64,000 bases of DNA, taken from contig JACGZH010000005.1 in NCBI GenBank assembly GCA_014706385.1, forward strand, positions 434,001 through 498,000, read 5' to 3'. Made by a program: the position numbers and the translations under genes. Numbering within the stretch: the stretch's first letter is position 1; each line of letters starts with the position of its first letter. The stretch is from Phaffia rhodozyma. Lineage: Eukaryota > Basidiomycota > Tremellomycetes > Cystofilobasidiales > Mrakiaceae. The notes under the pieces were generated by a model. That model was not told the DNA's origin. It did not search any database and saw only the letters and a list, made by a program, of their open reading frames with translations. Positions 12,484-28,129 of the stretch are shown piece after piece.

Positions 12484-13997
12484 TTAAAACCTTCCTCTGC
12501 CACCTCGTCCACCACCTCGACCACCTCGGCCCCGTCCACCGCCTCGTCCACCACCAAATCCACCTCGGCTTCCACCACCGTTCTCATCCCTGGCAGGCGC
12601 GTAATCGATTCTGCATCGTCGACCCTGGAGGTCCTTTCCGTTGATAGCCTGCAAAGCGGCGGTAGCATCTTTCTCGGATCCAAACTGGACGTAAGCGAAT
12701 CTGTAAGATAGCGCAGACAGAAAGGAAGAGAGATGATCAGAAAATTCGTTCTATCGGCAAGAAAGACGCGCTATAGCGAGAAGAGATGGCGAAAGACGAA
12801 CCCCTTGGCGGCACCGGTATCTCGGTCAGTGGGCATTCGAATGTTGGTCACAGCTCCGTGCTCTCCGAAAGCCTCCCAGAGATCATCTTCACCCATGCTG
12901 AAAGCAAGGTTTCCTATGTTCACACGAAAACGTATCGTTAGCCAGTCTGATCTGAACCCTACCCACACCAAAATATAATAAGTAATTCTGTACTAACCAA
13001 CCCAGAGGGTAGCCGACGGGTCACTGATCTTGTCTCCAAAAGCCTTTGCCCTAGAGTCAGGGTTGGCTCCTCGCTGAGTAGCGAAATCAACTTTGACGTC
13101 TCTTCCATCAATAACGAAAGCCTCCTTCTTGGCCAAATCGTAGACCTTCTGGGCGCTCTCCTGATCGGTAAACTCGACGTAACCGATACCTCTCGATCGA
13201 CCGGTCTCTCGATCGGTCTGAAGTCGGACGGAAACGACGTTACCGTGAGGCTTAAAGTAAGCCTCCAGTCCGGCGTTGTCAAGCTTCCAAGAAAGGTTTC
13301 CGATCCACAAAGTCTGGGAAGGAGGGTTATCGCTGCCAGTAGTGGCAGCGGACGCGGGAGCTTCGGCCTTAGTCTTCTTGGCAGCAGGAGCAGACTCCTC
13401 ATCAGCCTTTCGCTTGCCTATATATGGGATGAAGAACAGAGAGTAAAAGAAGATTAAGTATCTCATCCGCGTTTCAGAAAATGACACAAGAGTAAATCTG
13501 ACGAACCGGCAGCGGGCTTGACCTCCTCCTCCTCCTCTTCCTCGGACTCATCCTCGGACTCTTCCTCAGAAGAGCTCTGCAAAAAGGCGAAAGATTGGTA
13601 TTTAGACCAGCGCAGCGCGTCAGATGACTCCTATCAAAAGAAACCCTTCAACCTGATGTATTAGTCGGAAGATTTCGCTTACGTCCTCAGCCTTAGTGGT
13701 CTTAGTGGCGGCCTTGACCTGGGCAGCCTTGCCCTCCTCCTCGTCGGAAGACTCAGCCTTAGACTCCTCCTCAGAAGACTCATCAGGAGGAGTGGCCTCC
13801 TTCTTCTATCAAGAGAGATTGCGATCAAGATGGAACGGGATGGATACGTTAGCACCAAGATAGAGAGATGTTCGAGACTACAATGAGCAAGACACTGCCC
13901 TCTCAAGGCGAGTACTCACAACGGCCTTGGACTTCTCAGTCTTGGGAACGGTGGCGGCGGCAGCAGCCGACTTGTCTTGAGCGGATTTCTTGGCCAT
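12484..13997 (-). CDS. NSR1: Nucleolin-like nucleolar RNA-binding protein (Nsr1/Gar2 type)
   Basis: Nucleolin-type proteins act in pre-rRNA processing and small-subunit assembly in the nucleolus. The start at 13997 gives MAKKSAQDKSAAAAA, followed by an acidic-serine N-terminal region in several short exons (SSEEES, ESEEEEEEE) and a nuclear-localisation-like KRKADEESAPAAKKTK. RRM1 has RNP2 TLWIGNLSW and RNP1 RGIGYVEF. RRM2 has RNP2 TLWVGNLAF and RNP1 KGFAYVQF. The C-terminus is an RGG/GAR tail (GGFGGGRGGGRGRGG) ending GRGRF, with the stop at 12484-12486. This order (acidic tract, two RRMs, GAR tail) is diagnostic of the Nsr1/Gar2 family. It is divergent from the kinase gene. Confidence 0.93.
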
Positions 13998-14296
13998 ATT
14001 GAGAGCTAGTTGGATGTTATAGAGAACGAGAAAGAGAACAGAGAAGCGTTGTGGTCGGAAGAGAGAAGAGAGAGCAGAAAGTCTTCCACCCTTTCTTTCT
14101 GTTTATACAGACGTTTCATTTTTTTATTTTTCAGAAAGCGGCATTGTCATGGAGACGAAAGATAGATACTTACGTAATCAGCATCGCCTTATCTAATCTA
14201 ACCACCGCACCCGCTTGTTGCCTTCACCCTTCACTCCGCCCTCGCTCTTTCTCCTTTCTCATGCTTTTGGCCCGTCTGGATCCAGGCAAGGAGATC

Positions 14297-17134
<2,838 letters not shown>

Positions 17135-17523
17135 GATCTAGCATATATGGATAACACCTGTGTTTTGTTTTTCTGTTGTTTTGTATTGTCTTCCCTCCGT
17201 CTCTTCGGTCGCATCTGCGCTGTCATCATACCTATCATCTTTAATCTTAGCATCAAAATTACACATGTACCAGAACCTCTTGCCTCTTCTCAGAAACATG
17301 TCGAATGTCAAGGATACGAAGTTGCCCCATATGAACTTTATCTTACCTATTAAGAATAAGCAAATTCAGATCGTGGTAAATGTCAAATCCCCGCAGTTGG
17401 AGACTCCGTCATTAAATGATGAACGCCGGTAAAAATACAACTACTACTTTCTCTCCTGTTTGAATGTTGAGACTCTCTTGAGTGCTGTTCACCTTTCACC
17501 CTTTCCCCACAGGCATCGTTCGC
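17135..17523. other. Intergenic region between kinase and ArAE-like genes
   Basis: This 389-base gap lies between two genes on the same strand. It presumably contains the kinase 3' end and the promoter of the next gene; a T/C-rich stretch lies just before the next ATG. I see no further gene. Confidence 0.5.
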
Positions 17524-20500
17524 ATGCCACTTCAGTCAGAGAAGCCTCGGCAAAGGAAGACAGCTTTTGAATTGAATGATGCCGATGGCAATGGGCCAGC
17601 ATCAAGAACAAGAACACCCAAAGAGAATCCTACCTCTCAGTCGACCGCGGACGATCACTCTTTAAGAAAAGATGTAACATTCAACGAGAAAGACATCAAG
17701 AAGCTGGAGGAAGAAGGAGAGAAGTCAAAGAGGAAGCTACCACCAGGAATCTGGCCAAAGATCAAGTGGATGGTGATGAATAACGGAGTATTGCAGCTTG
17801 ACTGGATACCGGGGGTCATGAACTGGAGATCACTGAAACCTTTGATTAGGTGTTCGATTGCTGTGAGCTATCAGTTTGCTTCTGTTTAACATATCCATCT
17901 GATCTATTGTCATGTACTCAATCCATGTTGTGCTCGAGGAATCAAAGGGTTGGATAGCAATGCTTCTCCTCATCATTTCCCCCACTGAGAAAATCCTCGG
18001 CACGGCTTCGTTCTTCACACTCGTTATCGCAGTACGTGTCTTGTTGAAGTATTTCGGATGGGTATATTGGCTGTACTGAGTTGATGCCATAATCATATTC
18101 CTATCGCCAACTAGTTCTTGACACCTCCTGATAAATCGTTTCCTCAAAATGCCGAACTTCATTTCTTTAGCATGCTCTGTATGTCAAATGTCTCGACGAA
18201 GTTTGTTCATATTTGCGTCAGATTTCTAACATTCTTAGTTCTCGACCAAATCAAACTCAGTCGTCGCAATCTCCTGGGCATGGGTATGTATTGCTGCAGC
18301 AATCTGCTCTGCCGTTCGAGAGAATCCTATTCCATCGTCCGAAGCTGTGGCTGCAGACATCTACGCAGGCGGTTACCTTGAAGCAAAGACATCGATTGTT
18401 TGCGCTGTGTTTCTCGGATTTGGGTCCGGCTTCTTCGTAAGTGCCTCCCTTAGCTGTTTCCATCTGTATCGATCAGTTCCCTCATTCAATGTTCTCTTCC
18501 TACGGATACCGAACTTGTCACTGGAGTAGTGTTGGTTGAAAGCTCGGACGGCTCCCTCTCCGATTACTCTTCCGTGTGTACTGGCGTGCATTCAGATGGA
18601 TGTAGCACTTACGTTGATACCTTTATATCCTTACGATTTGTGAGTAGCCACAAATGTTGCTTCCTAGAAGGATTTCTGAGAATGATATGCTGACGTCCTG
18701 TTCCTTTTCTTCCCTGAAACCTACAGCTATACTTCTGGTGTGTCATATACTGTTTTCTTTGACCTCAAGCCCTCATTCTAATTGCCTCGATAATTCTCCT
18801 AGGTTTGGTCTTCTTCATTCCTATGGCAATTCAAGTCGGGGTCCATCTCGTCCTCTCTGTGTTTTTGTTTCCTCAATCGGTCTCCTATCTCTACCTTAAC
18901 CAATTCTGCGCCACCCTGTCTCCTCTCGAGAGCTCTATGACCTCAATGAAGTCTCTGTTCGAGTCTGCCGCTGTAGGAAATGCCAGTTTGAATGAATGGA
19001 TCGAGCTTGGCGTGCCTTTGAGGGCTGATAAAGTTAAGAGTGAGACAGTAGGTTTTGGAGCTATGTCAGCCCTCAGAGGTAGTCTGGGTATGGACGTCAG
19101 TTGGGGCCGATTAGGAGCGAAAGACTTGGAGCGACTAGGGAAGAGCGTCAAGGATGTGACCCTAAGATCAGGAGGGAGTGAGTTACTCCTCCTTCATCAC
19201 ATGCTTCTCAGAGTTAACTCAACGCTCAATACGAAAAAAAACTGTTCTCTTCAATCAAGTCACCTTCTTTTTTGATATCTTCAAGTCTGCTTTGACGCAC
19301 GACGTATTAGACTCCAACGCGTTCCACGCACGAGAAGCGTTGGGTCAAGATCTCGACGACAACGAGTCTGATCGACTTGATAGTCGACCCGGCTCAGTTT
19401 ATCAAACATCTCAACCTCCTTCAAGGGCTACCTCTCCCTCAAGCTCTCACGAGAACTTGCCGCGTCTTAATTCAACCGCTGCAGTCGCAAGATCTCAGAC
19501 CAAGGAAAGTGTTCCGATTCCGTCTCGTCCCCGATCTGAGCTTGAACGAGATCCAGAGAGCAGCGCGGATGAAGGTCCAGGTAGTGGAAGAGATTCTCCT
19601 GCAACAGGCTCAGGAATGTTCTCAAGGGAAAGGACCACTAGGTTCTCGAACGTCGATCGGTCGAGATCATCTTGGACTAGCGGAAGGAAACGAGCCGACT
19701 CACCAAGCAGATCCCATGCCAGAGATCATCATCATCATCACCATTCTACAAGCCATTTCAATCTCCTGGAAAAATTGAGAAAATCTCAAGAACCTGTAGG
19801 GCTGTTTGAAAGTCATCGGTGAGTGATAGCTTTCTTTGAATCTTTTGGTCGGAGTCTTCCCGTTCAGGACATGTTCAGAGAACGCATAGAAACAGAGCAA
19901 AGTTTAAACACCTGTCTATTGTACCCTTTTGATATTTCTTAGGTACATGGATCTTGAAAAGAAGTCGGAATTTCAAGATGACCATATCCACTACCAACTT
20001 CAACTTCTTGCTTCATCTTCACTCCCTCTGGTTCGAGCCCTCGACGAAGCGATCAAGCATGCCATAGCCTGGGCTGAGCGGATGAACAACGACCGATCAC
20101 TATCTTCTACTGATAGTAAGAAGTTTAGAGGAGACTCGTTCTTGAAAGCAAACGACCAAGCTATCGAGGCACTCAAGGCGGCGATCATCAAGTTCAAAAC
20201 GGTTGACAGATTATCAGTGATCGAACCTTTCACGGTTAGTACTTTCCGGTACTGTCTTTCAGTTAGATTCTCCTTTTCACTGCGCTCAAGTCTCTCCTTG
20301 AAACATACACTATGTAGCATCTGTTCGATCCAAGCCATCCTGCCAATCATGAAGAGATCAAAAACGTACCTCACCGAGACTTGTTCTGGTGCTTTGCTCT
20401 TCAATTCAATCTGGTACGATAGACCCTTTCCTCCTCTACAAGCTTATTACCAAGCACTGCTGACATATTGTGCGATTTCATCGTTCCAAGCTGGCGTTTG

Positions 20501-23259
20501 GGGATGACCTTCTCAGACTTTGCGAGGATCAGCAGGCGATTGAACTCAAGAGACCCAAACAACGCTTGTGGTTTCCTGTATTCGACTGGAAGCAGTTCAT
20601 TCCTACGCGAGAGCAGGAGGAATGTGATGGCCAGCAGATGGGCGAACAAGATCCTGGTGCGCCCGCATTATCATAAATACTTTCGAGACATTCCTAAACA
20701 TATCTCACATTCTTCATTGGTTATATCTCAGAACGCATCGATGGTTTCAAGCCGAGAGCTGATTCGGTCGTCATGCATGCTCAAGCTCGAGATCCGGACA
20801 CCCTCGAACCATCCACCGTATTTCTTGCGGTTCTAGCTCGGATTCACAAAGCCTTCTCCATGCTCAAATCGAACCAATTTATGTTTGCCTGCAAAGCTGG
20901 GATAATCACTGTTCTTGTCGCCACTCCATCCTGGACGCCAGGATCGGCTAAAGTATTCTACGCCAACAGAGGTTTGTGGGCTTTGATCATGGCTCAGCTG
21001 ACCTTAGGGATGTTCTCAGGGGAAACGACAATGGCCTGGGTGGCTCGAGTTGGTAGGTTCTACAGCATACCACCCTGATCACACATAGTCGTTGATTACT
21101 TATCATCTTGAATCTTTGCCATATCTTCTCTTCCTGAAGTTGCAACCTTTTGGTAAGCTGATGTTGACTCTAGAGTTTTTAAAGACCTAAACTGAGGCTT
21201 CGTTTGGTTTGATGATGTTTTCCTCGTAAAAGGGGGTGCGTAACGGGTCTTCTCATCTGGTCTATCGGAGCACCTGGAGATCACATAGGGAACCATTACG
21301 GAATGGTCAGTCTTTCTGTGTCACATACATCTTGCCGTCTTGATCTGATCCTAAGCATACTCCTTCTATCCATTTTCATTTCTTTCAAATTGCTATTACA
21401 TAATTGTCAGGCGGCTGTCACAGCTGTCGCCTTCCCAATTGTGTTCCTGTTCCGGCTCTATTATCCATGTAAGCGAACAGGATGTCTTCCGTATTGAAGG
21501 ATTACAAACGGACCCATCGAGTATAAACCGCTTTATGCTTTTCATTTTACAGCACCACCTCTTACCAAGATCCTCTACTCGGTATCTACGGCGTTGGTAG
21601 TTGGATACAGTTGGCAAAGTAAGTGTTGTTTTGCCGTCTTCGAAATCGCACGATCACTGAAGGTAGTACAATATATTCTCTCTATCAGATGCACACGGAA
21701 TCAGAACTACCAACGGTGAGATATCTCTCTATATGTCATTACGTCTACGTCTATGGTACCACTCTTAATTTTGATTACGGTCTGAACATTCTTAGCTTCA
21801 TGGGGATTTGATGTTGCCTGGCGACGATTTACTCTCGTCATGATTGGCATAACTGCTGCTTGGATCTGGAGCTCTGTTCCTCCTGTGGCCTCTGGAAAAC
21901 GCAACATTGTAAGTATCGCTGATGGTTTCAATGTTGATATAGGCCAAGACTAAATAAAGACATCCTTGTAATTTCAACAATCAACAGAGGGCCTCCTACA
22001 GTCGAGTCATTACCACCACAGGGGATGCACTATGTGCAATTGTTTCTTATTCGAACGATGTTGTTCCTGATGAAGAGGAGCATGCGCGAATTGAGGGAAA
22101 TCTTATAGCTGTCAAGAAGAAGTTAAAGTGAGACTACCCGGTCATCTTTTCTGTAAACACCCGAATATCTTTCCTAACACGGTTTTATCTGGTATCCTCT
22201 GAATTTTAGTCAGCTGGAGCGTGAGCATATGTTTTCCTTGTTACATGTTTGAAGTATATCGTTTGGTTAATAGAGAAACTTTTCTCATGATGCTTTCAGT
22301 AAGACACAAAGCTGTAACGTATGAGGTATGTAATGGCGTGTTAATGTTCTTCTCATACTATATACACTGACTACCTCATAGATTTCATTCCGAGGAACAT
22401 GGCCGATTGAGAGGTACACTGCTCTTAAGAGTGTTCTATCCGACATCGTCACTTTGATGAATCAACTTCACTTCATCATGGGTGTCATGGACCCTGCTTG
22501 GAAGAAGGCACTTCTCATTCGAACGCGATTGAGTGATCCTCGATTCGTAAGATGCCTCTCCTTTTTTAGACCAAGAATCAACTCTCGCTTATATCTTCTG
22601 TCCAATTGGTTATCTCATCTCAGATGGGAGATGTTTTGGCGGTGATCTCACTCTGCTCCACAGCGCTCCAATCGAAGAGTCCTCTGCCCCAGATCACACC
22701 ATGCCCGTACGTACAATGGTGTAGTTTTCTTGGGATAAAGATTCAAATCCTCACTCAAATCACCTTATCAATCTAGATTGGTGGAAAGATACCTCGAAAG
22801 ACGACATGGTCTTCTGGTCGTAGATGATGAGAATATAGATCACCGCGACGTTACACAAGAAAACGAGAAGGCGTACCCTCGGTTCAAAGGGGTCCCTAGA
22901 CGAGTAACCGTTGATATTCTGAAAAGCGTAGGTTTGGATCAAGGGTCGGACAGATTTCAAAGGATAAAGCAGACGATGAACTGATTTGTCGATACTCTTT
23001 GCGAATCATGTAGGAGGAATATCTTCGATTCTCGATGGCTTGTGCAACGTGTTTTGCGCTAGTCGGCCGATTTGACAAGATGATGTTGATTTGCAAAAGT
23101 AGGTCGCCCTTCGCTCTTGGTTATGAATCTGCATATACTTTGAAACGACGGTTGACTCTGGTTGCGCTCCTGAAATCAACTTTTGTGACAGCTCTCCTGG
23201 GAGAGACTTTCCACTTAGCAGGGGTAGCAGACTATAGCAACTATCCATCTCCAGTCTGA
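17524..23259 (+). CDS. Multi-pass membrane protein, ArAE/FUSC-like (DUF2421, Bre4-type)
   Basis: The product resembles the fungal family of putative ER or plasma-membrane transporters with an ArAE_2 N-terminal part and a FUSC-like part (for example S. pombe Bre4); the substrate is unknown. From MPLQSEKPRQRKTAFEL a charged cytosolic N-terminus leads to the family-typical LPPGIWPKIKWM and then a first block of hydrophobic segments (for example IAMLLLIISPTEKILG). A long hydrophilic Ser/Arg middle follows, with a HHHHHH run near 19725-19740. A second membrane block includes FMFACKAGIITVLVATPSW, ANRGLWALIMAQLTLGMF and later AAVTAVAFPIVFLF. A cytosolic C-terminal region ends LAGVADYSNYPSPV (stop 23257-23259). 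There are well over 20 short exons. Family assignment is good; the function is not established. Confidence 0.8.
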
Positions 23260-23680
23260 AATAATTGTTCTCACACTTTCCTCCCTTAATTATGTATCAC
23301 TCAATCTATTGAAAAGGAATTTGTGACTGTTTTGTTGTATACTTCGGTTTGTGCTTTTTCGGTCTCTGTCAAGAAGTATGATGTATCTCTCGGTTATGTA
23401 TATGAAGTGCACACAATTGTATGCACAAATTTGATATTAAAATAAACATATGGTCGACAAGTGACTAGATACAAAGCGAAACAAAACGAATAGAAAAGAT
23501 CATCGGCTTGATCGATAAGACAAAAGGCCGAAACGGCATCAATGATGGAGACAGTGCGATTTAGATTCTCATTCCAGAGCTGAGAAAATTGAAGAATTAT
23601 GTTGCATAGCACCACTGGGATAGGAAACATGACGAGACATGATTGATAATTCGGATAGATGTTTGATCGGGTATAACATA
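23260..23680. other. Convergent intergenic region
   Basis: This 421-base gap lies between the stops of the ArAE-like and Myb-like genes. It is AT-rich and likely holds two 3' untranslated regions. No gene is supportable here. Confidence 0.5.
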
Positions 23681-26600
23681 TTAAGCAGCTGTCGCTGTTT
23701 TCGGGAACCGTCCTTTCCGGGAAGTTATGCCGAGAGGTTCTTGAGCATCGGAAGGGTTGTTGTGAGTAGTTTGGGAAGGGGAAGGCTTATTGTCGAACAC
23801 GCCTGCAAATTGAATTTTTTTGGATTAGGTAGACGAGGAGAATTAGAGTAAGTCGATAAAGTCAAGAATGTGTGCAAGCCAACTGCAAACGAAGATGAAG
23901 GAGTAGAAGCGCACCCAGTTTTCGAAGCCAACGTTGGCGGCACTGATGATAGCTTCGGGTTGGGACTGTTTTTGATACTAGATCCCATTTCTGTCCGTAC
24001 TTTGCCACACCCTATAAACAGATGCGAACACGAAGAAGACATTCCCGTCAAATAAACGAGGTCAGCAAAAATCGATGTTTCTCTTACTTTAATAGGACGT
24101 AGATAGAGTGGTATAAAGGTACTCACTCTGGCGAGCAACTCGTCTTCTCTGATACTCCACTTCAGATATGGACTTCTAACCCTCCTTGCCGGCATCCCTG
24201 CTGCCGTCAGCTCCCATGCTTTTGCGTTCTTTCCATCTTTCAAACTAGGGGACGATGACAGCGCTGACGCTGATGTTATGAGCGCTTGTCGTTGAGCCTG
24301 GTTTTGTGCGCGTGAGGAGTCCCTTTGAGTTCTATTGACTTCGACCTCAGTATCTTCTTCGTCTTCTCCTTCACTCGATTCAACTTGTTCTTCTCTTACT
24401 CTCATTGGAATAGCCGAGAGAGCCATATGCTTGTCCCCTGCTTGTCTCAGAACAGGTGACGACGCGATCCCTCCTGGGCTTGAGTTGACTAAATGACTAA
24501 GCTGAATTGGAGTTTGATAGGGTAGAAATCTTGGTAAAGCTGAGGTATATGGTAGATGAGGAGTCGATTCAGTTGGCGGATCCGGTCGGAATTGGAACGC
24601 CGGCTCCAATATAGCTTGGGCATTTGGTGGAGAAGAGAATGAATGGGAAGAACCCGAGGAGGGAGTAGTGTCAATCGAACCCGATCGAATGGAAGACACT
24701 CGAGACTGATCCTGCCGCTGATTGTTCTCGTCCTCTGATTCGGCCCCTTGTCGAGGGTGAGTTGACCCATACCGTGCGCTCTGTCCATTTTGGCCCATCC
24801 CCGAGCCTGAGCTCGAGCCCAAAAGCCCTCCGAGCCGGATTGAAGCATGTAGAGGTGAACCGGCACCGGACGAAGACGACGACGGATGATCATCTGAGCC
24901 TGGAAGATACGTCGCGAGCGCTAAGAGGTCCAAGGCCGAAGCGTGCATGCCATCCATTGATTGTGATTTATGATGGGTTCCCGCCCTGCCTCCCCCTCCT
25001 CCTCCCCCTGATGATCCGTGAGCCCATTCGCCAGGGTACACCGCCGATGACGACTCTTGCGTCGTCTGAACTCTTCGTCGTTTGGGCGACTCATCTGGTT
25101 TTGCACTACCCGCAACTTTACGTTCCCCATCCAGGCCAGCAGACTCGACTGTCAATGGTTGTGAAAGCGTGTGGACAGCCATGAGGAGGTCGTCAAAGGT
25201 TGCTCCGGACGGAGGTCCAACAGAGCGAGGGGTGAATAGATCCTTCTTCGCTTTGGGTGTCCCATTTGGATCTCCGGATTGGGTTGTTGTAGGCGTTGGG
25301 AAAGACCTTTGTTCGACGGCCTGGCGAACAGGTATTTCTAGGGGTGTTCCTATAGACTTTCCTACACTTGTTGTCGTTGTCGGACGCGGGACAGTGGACG
25401 GTGTGTTGACGACTCCATTAGGTTTCCTTCCTTTCCCATTACCTGCTCTGCCTCTCCCTAATGTTCGAGGCGTCTTGTCTTGTCTTCCACCAGCCGCTGA
25501 ACCCAGCCATCCATCGAACTCATCTTCAACCCCCCATACATCTTCTCCGCCTACACCTGCTCCTTCCCGGATAAATCGGCTACCGTTCCTGTCAACAATA
25601 GGAGCTTCCAACCTGTTTGTGACATAGTCTTCCGTCCGGATTAAACCAATTTCTGGATCTTTCGCTCGAAGTGTCCTTAGCCTTCTCGCGGCTAACAAGA
25701 GATGCTCCGATCGGGCGTCACCCAGGGTATGTCGCTTGGTTGAAGTTGAACTGAGTCCGCTTGAGGAGGGCCCAGGACCAGAATCGGCAGAGGCGCGCAC
25801 AATAGTCGCGTTGACCACCCGAGCAGCAGAAGGAGACGGCGGGTGAGCTGATGACTCTCCGGAAGTGTAATGAACTTTGCCAGTCGGAGGAGGAGGGAGA
25901 GCCGAAGTAGATTGGGAGGGAGGGATAGGTCGTCGACCGTGAAGAGCTGAGGCGCGCAAGAAGTAAAGTTCCTTGGTGAGAAGTTGTATCTGAGCTTCAG
26001 CGTGTCGAAGCTTTTGGTTGTATCAACGAAGCAAACGTCTCAGTCATCCTGTCGAGTTTAAAAATGAAAGGAGATAAATAGAAAGAAAACACGTACAGAG
26101 TAGCGCATGGTTGTCTTCTCTGCCGTGCTCTTTCGGTGTTCTGCTTGCAGCTCCTGTATATTATTCCCGTACAAGAAGGAACACCGAATCGATAATCCAC
26201 TGATTTTAGCATCAGATACTATTAAAGGGAAGGGAAAAAATTAAGGGGAACTGACCACCCATTGTCGGAGCAGATTCTCATAATCTTCCTGTCCATTACT
26301 TTCTATTTTACTGAACCCGCTCTCCTTCCCACTGCTCGTCTTTTTAAACAAGCCTGGCTCAGCCGAACCAGTCGTAGACGAGGAGTGGGGCCGAGTGGAG
26401 TCTGTTGACGAAAAGGATGAAGCAGGTGGCAGCCCCGTGGATCGAGCGGCTTTGGATATCATAGAGAGTGCCTCGGTCTCCCAATTGGTCTGATGGACTT
26501 TCTGAATCGCTCTGTTGCCAGATAGGGATTGAAAAAGTAGAGAGGATCAGATGAGCCAATGATTTACCATCCGAAAGCGAACCGGATTCGGCCGAAACGA

Positions 26601-27713
26601 AATGGAACAAGATGAAACGAACCGATCTTCTTCCATAGCCAACCGACCTAACTCTGCCTGAACATCAATCACTCTTCTCAACGACTGGATAGTCTCCGCC
26701 TGTTCAACCAACTGAGTCTTCCACTTTGGCATAAATTTGAACACAGGCATCAAGGGTTGCACAAGTCCGTAGATATCTCTGATCCCTCTCATCTCTCTGC
26801 TCTCATCGTCACCTTCCTCTTCGTCTTCACCTAGACCAAACTCAACGTTCAGTTCGGATAGCGCGTCTTCTAAGAGAACGATATCACTTTGGTTCGGAAG
26901 ACTGGCTGTCGGCACAGCCTCATCATCGTTTTCGTCTTCATCGTCTTCCAGTTCATCGATCTCCTCATCTTCGAATGCGCTTTCCCCGTCATCCTCGGTC
27001 TCAGATAGTCTAGCGAGCGACCGTTCGGGAGTTGGCCTCATAGGCGACGGACTCGGACTTCTCTCCCTGATACCTTCTTTTCTCTTGAGCGGAGACGATG
27101 AGCCGGCATACCCTCCAAGAATAGTGTGAGCGGAAGGCGAACGGGAGCGGGTTTTATGACGCAGCGAGTCGCGTAGAGCGACAGGAGGAGACGGAGGGAC
27201 GATGGAGCTGTGGCGATGGATGTTGGGTGAAGAGCGGGAAGTAGGAAACACAGTCGGTCTATCTGGGGATGACCGAAGAGAGGAGGCTGAGTGACTGGTG
27301 GATATCGATACAGACGGCAACAGCTGGTCTGTCAAGCGAGACGTGAAAGGTGAATGATGGTATGGATGATGCCTATGCGGACTGTTAGCCGCACTCGAAG
27401 CGCCTTGCTGCTGTTGGCCCTGCTGTTCATGAGAATAGAGTTGCTGAGGAGTGACGCGTTGAGTCTGAAGCCCAAGGAAGGAGTAAGCGACATCACCCAT
27501 CCCGAGTCCAGCTAGAGACCCAGACTCTTGACCGTACTGAATGCTTGGTTTGGATCGCCGATTGGAAGGATAATGACGATTGCTTTCGGAAGATGTTGGC
27601 TGACACACGGGAAACGTCGAAGACGATGGCGTGTTCGGAGGTAATGACCTAGCAGGAGAGGATGAGCAGACTGAAGTACTCATTTCTGGCGTTTCCATCG
27701 GGTATGGAGACAT
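23681..27713 (-). CDS. Large disordered protein with coiled coil and C-terminal Myb/SANT domain
   Basis: This is a probable DNA-binding or chromatin regulator. The start at 27713 (MSPYPMETPEMSTS) leads a Ser/Pro-rich region, an acidic stretch (EEIDELEDDEDENDDE), and a helical part (MPKWKTQLVEQAETIQSLRR) that continues across exons into a coiled coil ending KLRHAEAQIQLLTKEL. A long low-complexity region then runs through one large exon. Near the C-terminus, splicing in phase 0 joins WSIREDELLAR to GVAKYGQKWDLVSKTV and PTRSYHQCRQRWLRKLG. This is a single Myb/SANT repeat with the three spaced aromatic residues. The last exon ends RKGRFPKTATAA (stop 23681-23683). The Myb repeat is confident; the target and biological role are unknown. 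It shares a divergent promoter with the TPX2-like gene. Confidence 0.82.
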
Positions 27714-28129
27714 AGTTGACTCTGAGCCGCGTGGATCGATCGCGAGCCTGATTGCTATCTGTACGTGTGAGCTAATGGATGTCGATGTGAACGTACGACC
27801 GGATGGACGGGAAGGATGGTGAGCACAAGGAAAGCAAGAGAGAAAAGAAAGAAAAACGCGTTCACCGTAACCAAGACCTAAATGCGGGTAGGGACGCGTC
27901 TTGGCTGCGTCATTGGTTACGGTCGATAGTTGTAACCATGGCCATTGGACGCGACTGTTTTCTCTTGGGTTTTTACCTGCCCTCTCCAGTAGAACATACA
28001 TGGTTTTCTTCCTTGTGTGGAGGTACAAAACGTCCTTTTGCTATACTTTATCGAGATCATCCGGTTCATCTTGATATCAGCTCTTACTTGCCAGCATCCT
28101 AGGATCTAGTCAAACGACTATTGACAGCC
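27714..28129. promoter_or_regulatory. Divergent promoter with ACGCGT boxes and a 10-bp inverted repeat
   Basis: Two perfect ACGCGT motifs (27856-27861 and 27894-27899) and a partial ACGCGA (27949-27954) lie between the Myb-like and TPX2-like genes. ACGCGT is the MCB site bound by MBF at G1/S in yeasts. A perfect inverted repeat, CCGTAACCAA (27865-27874) and TTGGTTACGG (27913-27922), brackets the second box; a further GTAACC occurs at about 27932. CCAAT-like ATTGG occurs twice. Motif presence is seen directly; regulatory function is inferred. Confidence 0.55.

Noticed and set aside
20025..20045. GGTTCGAGCC resembling a tRNA T-arm
   Set aside because: It lies inside an exon of the ArAE-like protein and no acceptor or anticodon stem can be drawn around it.
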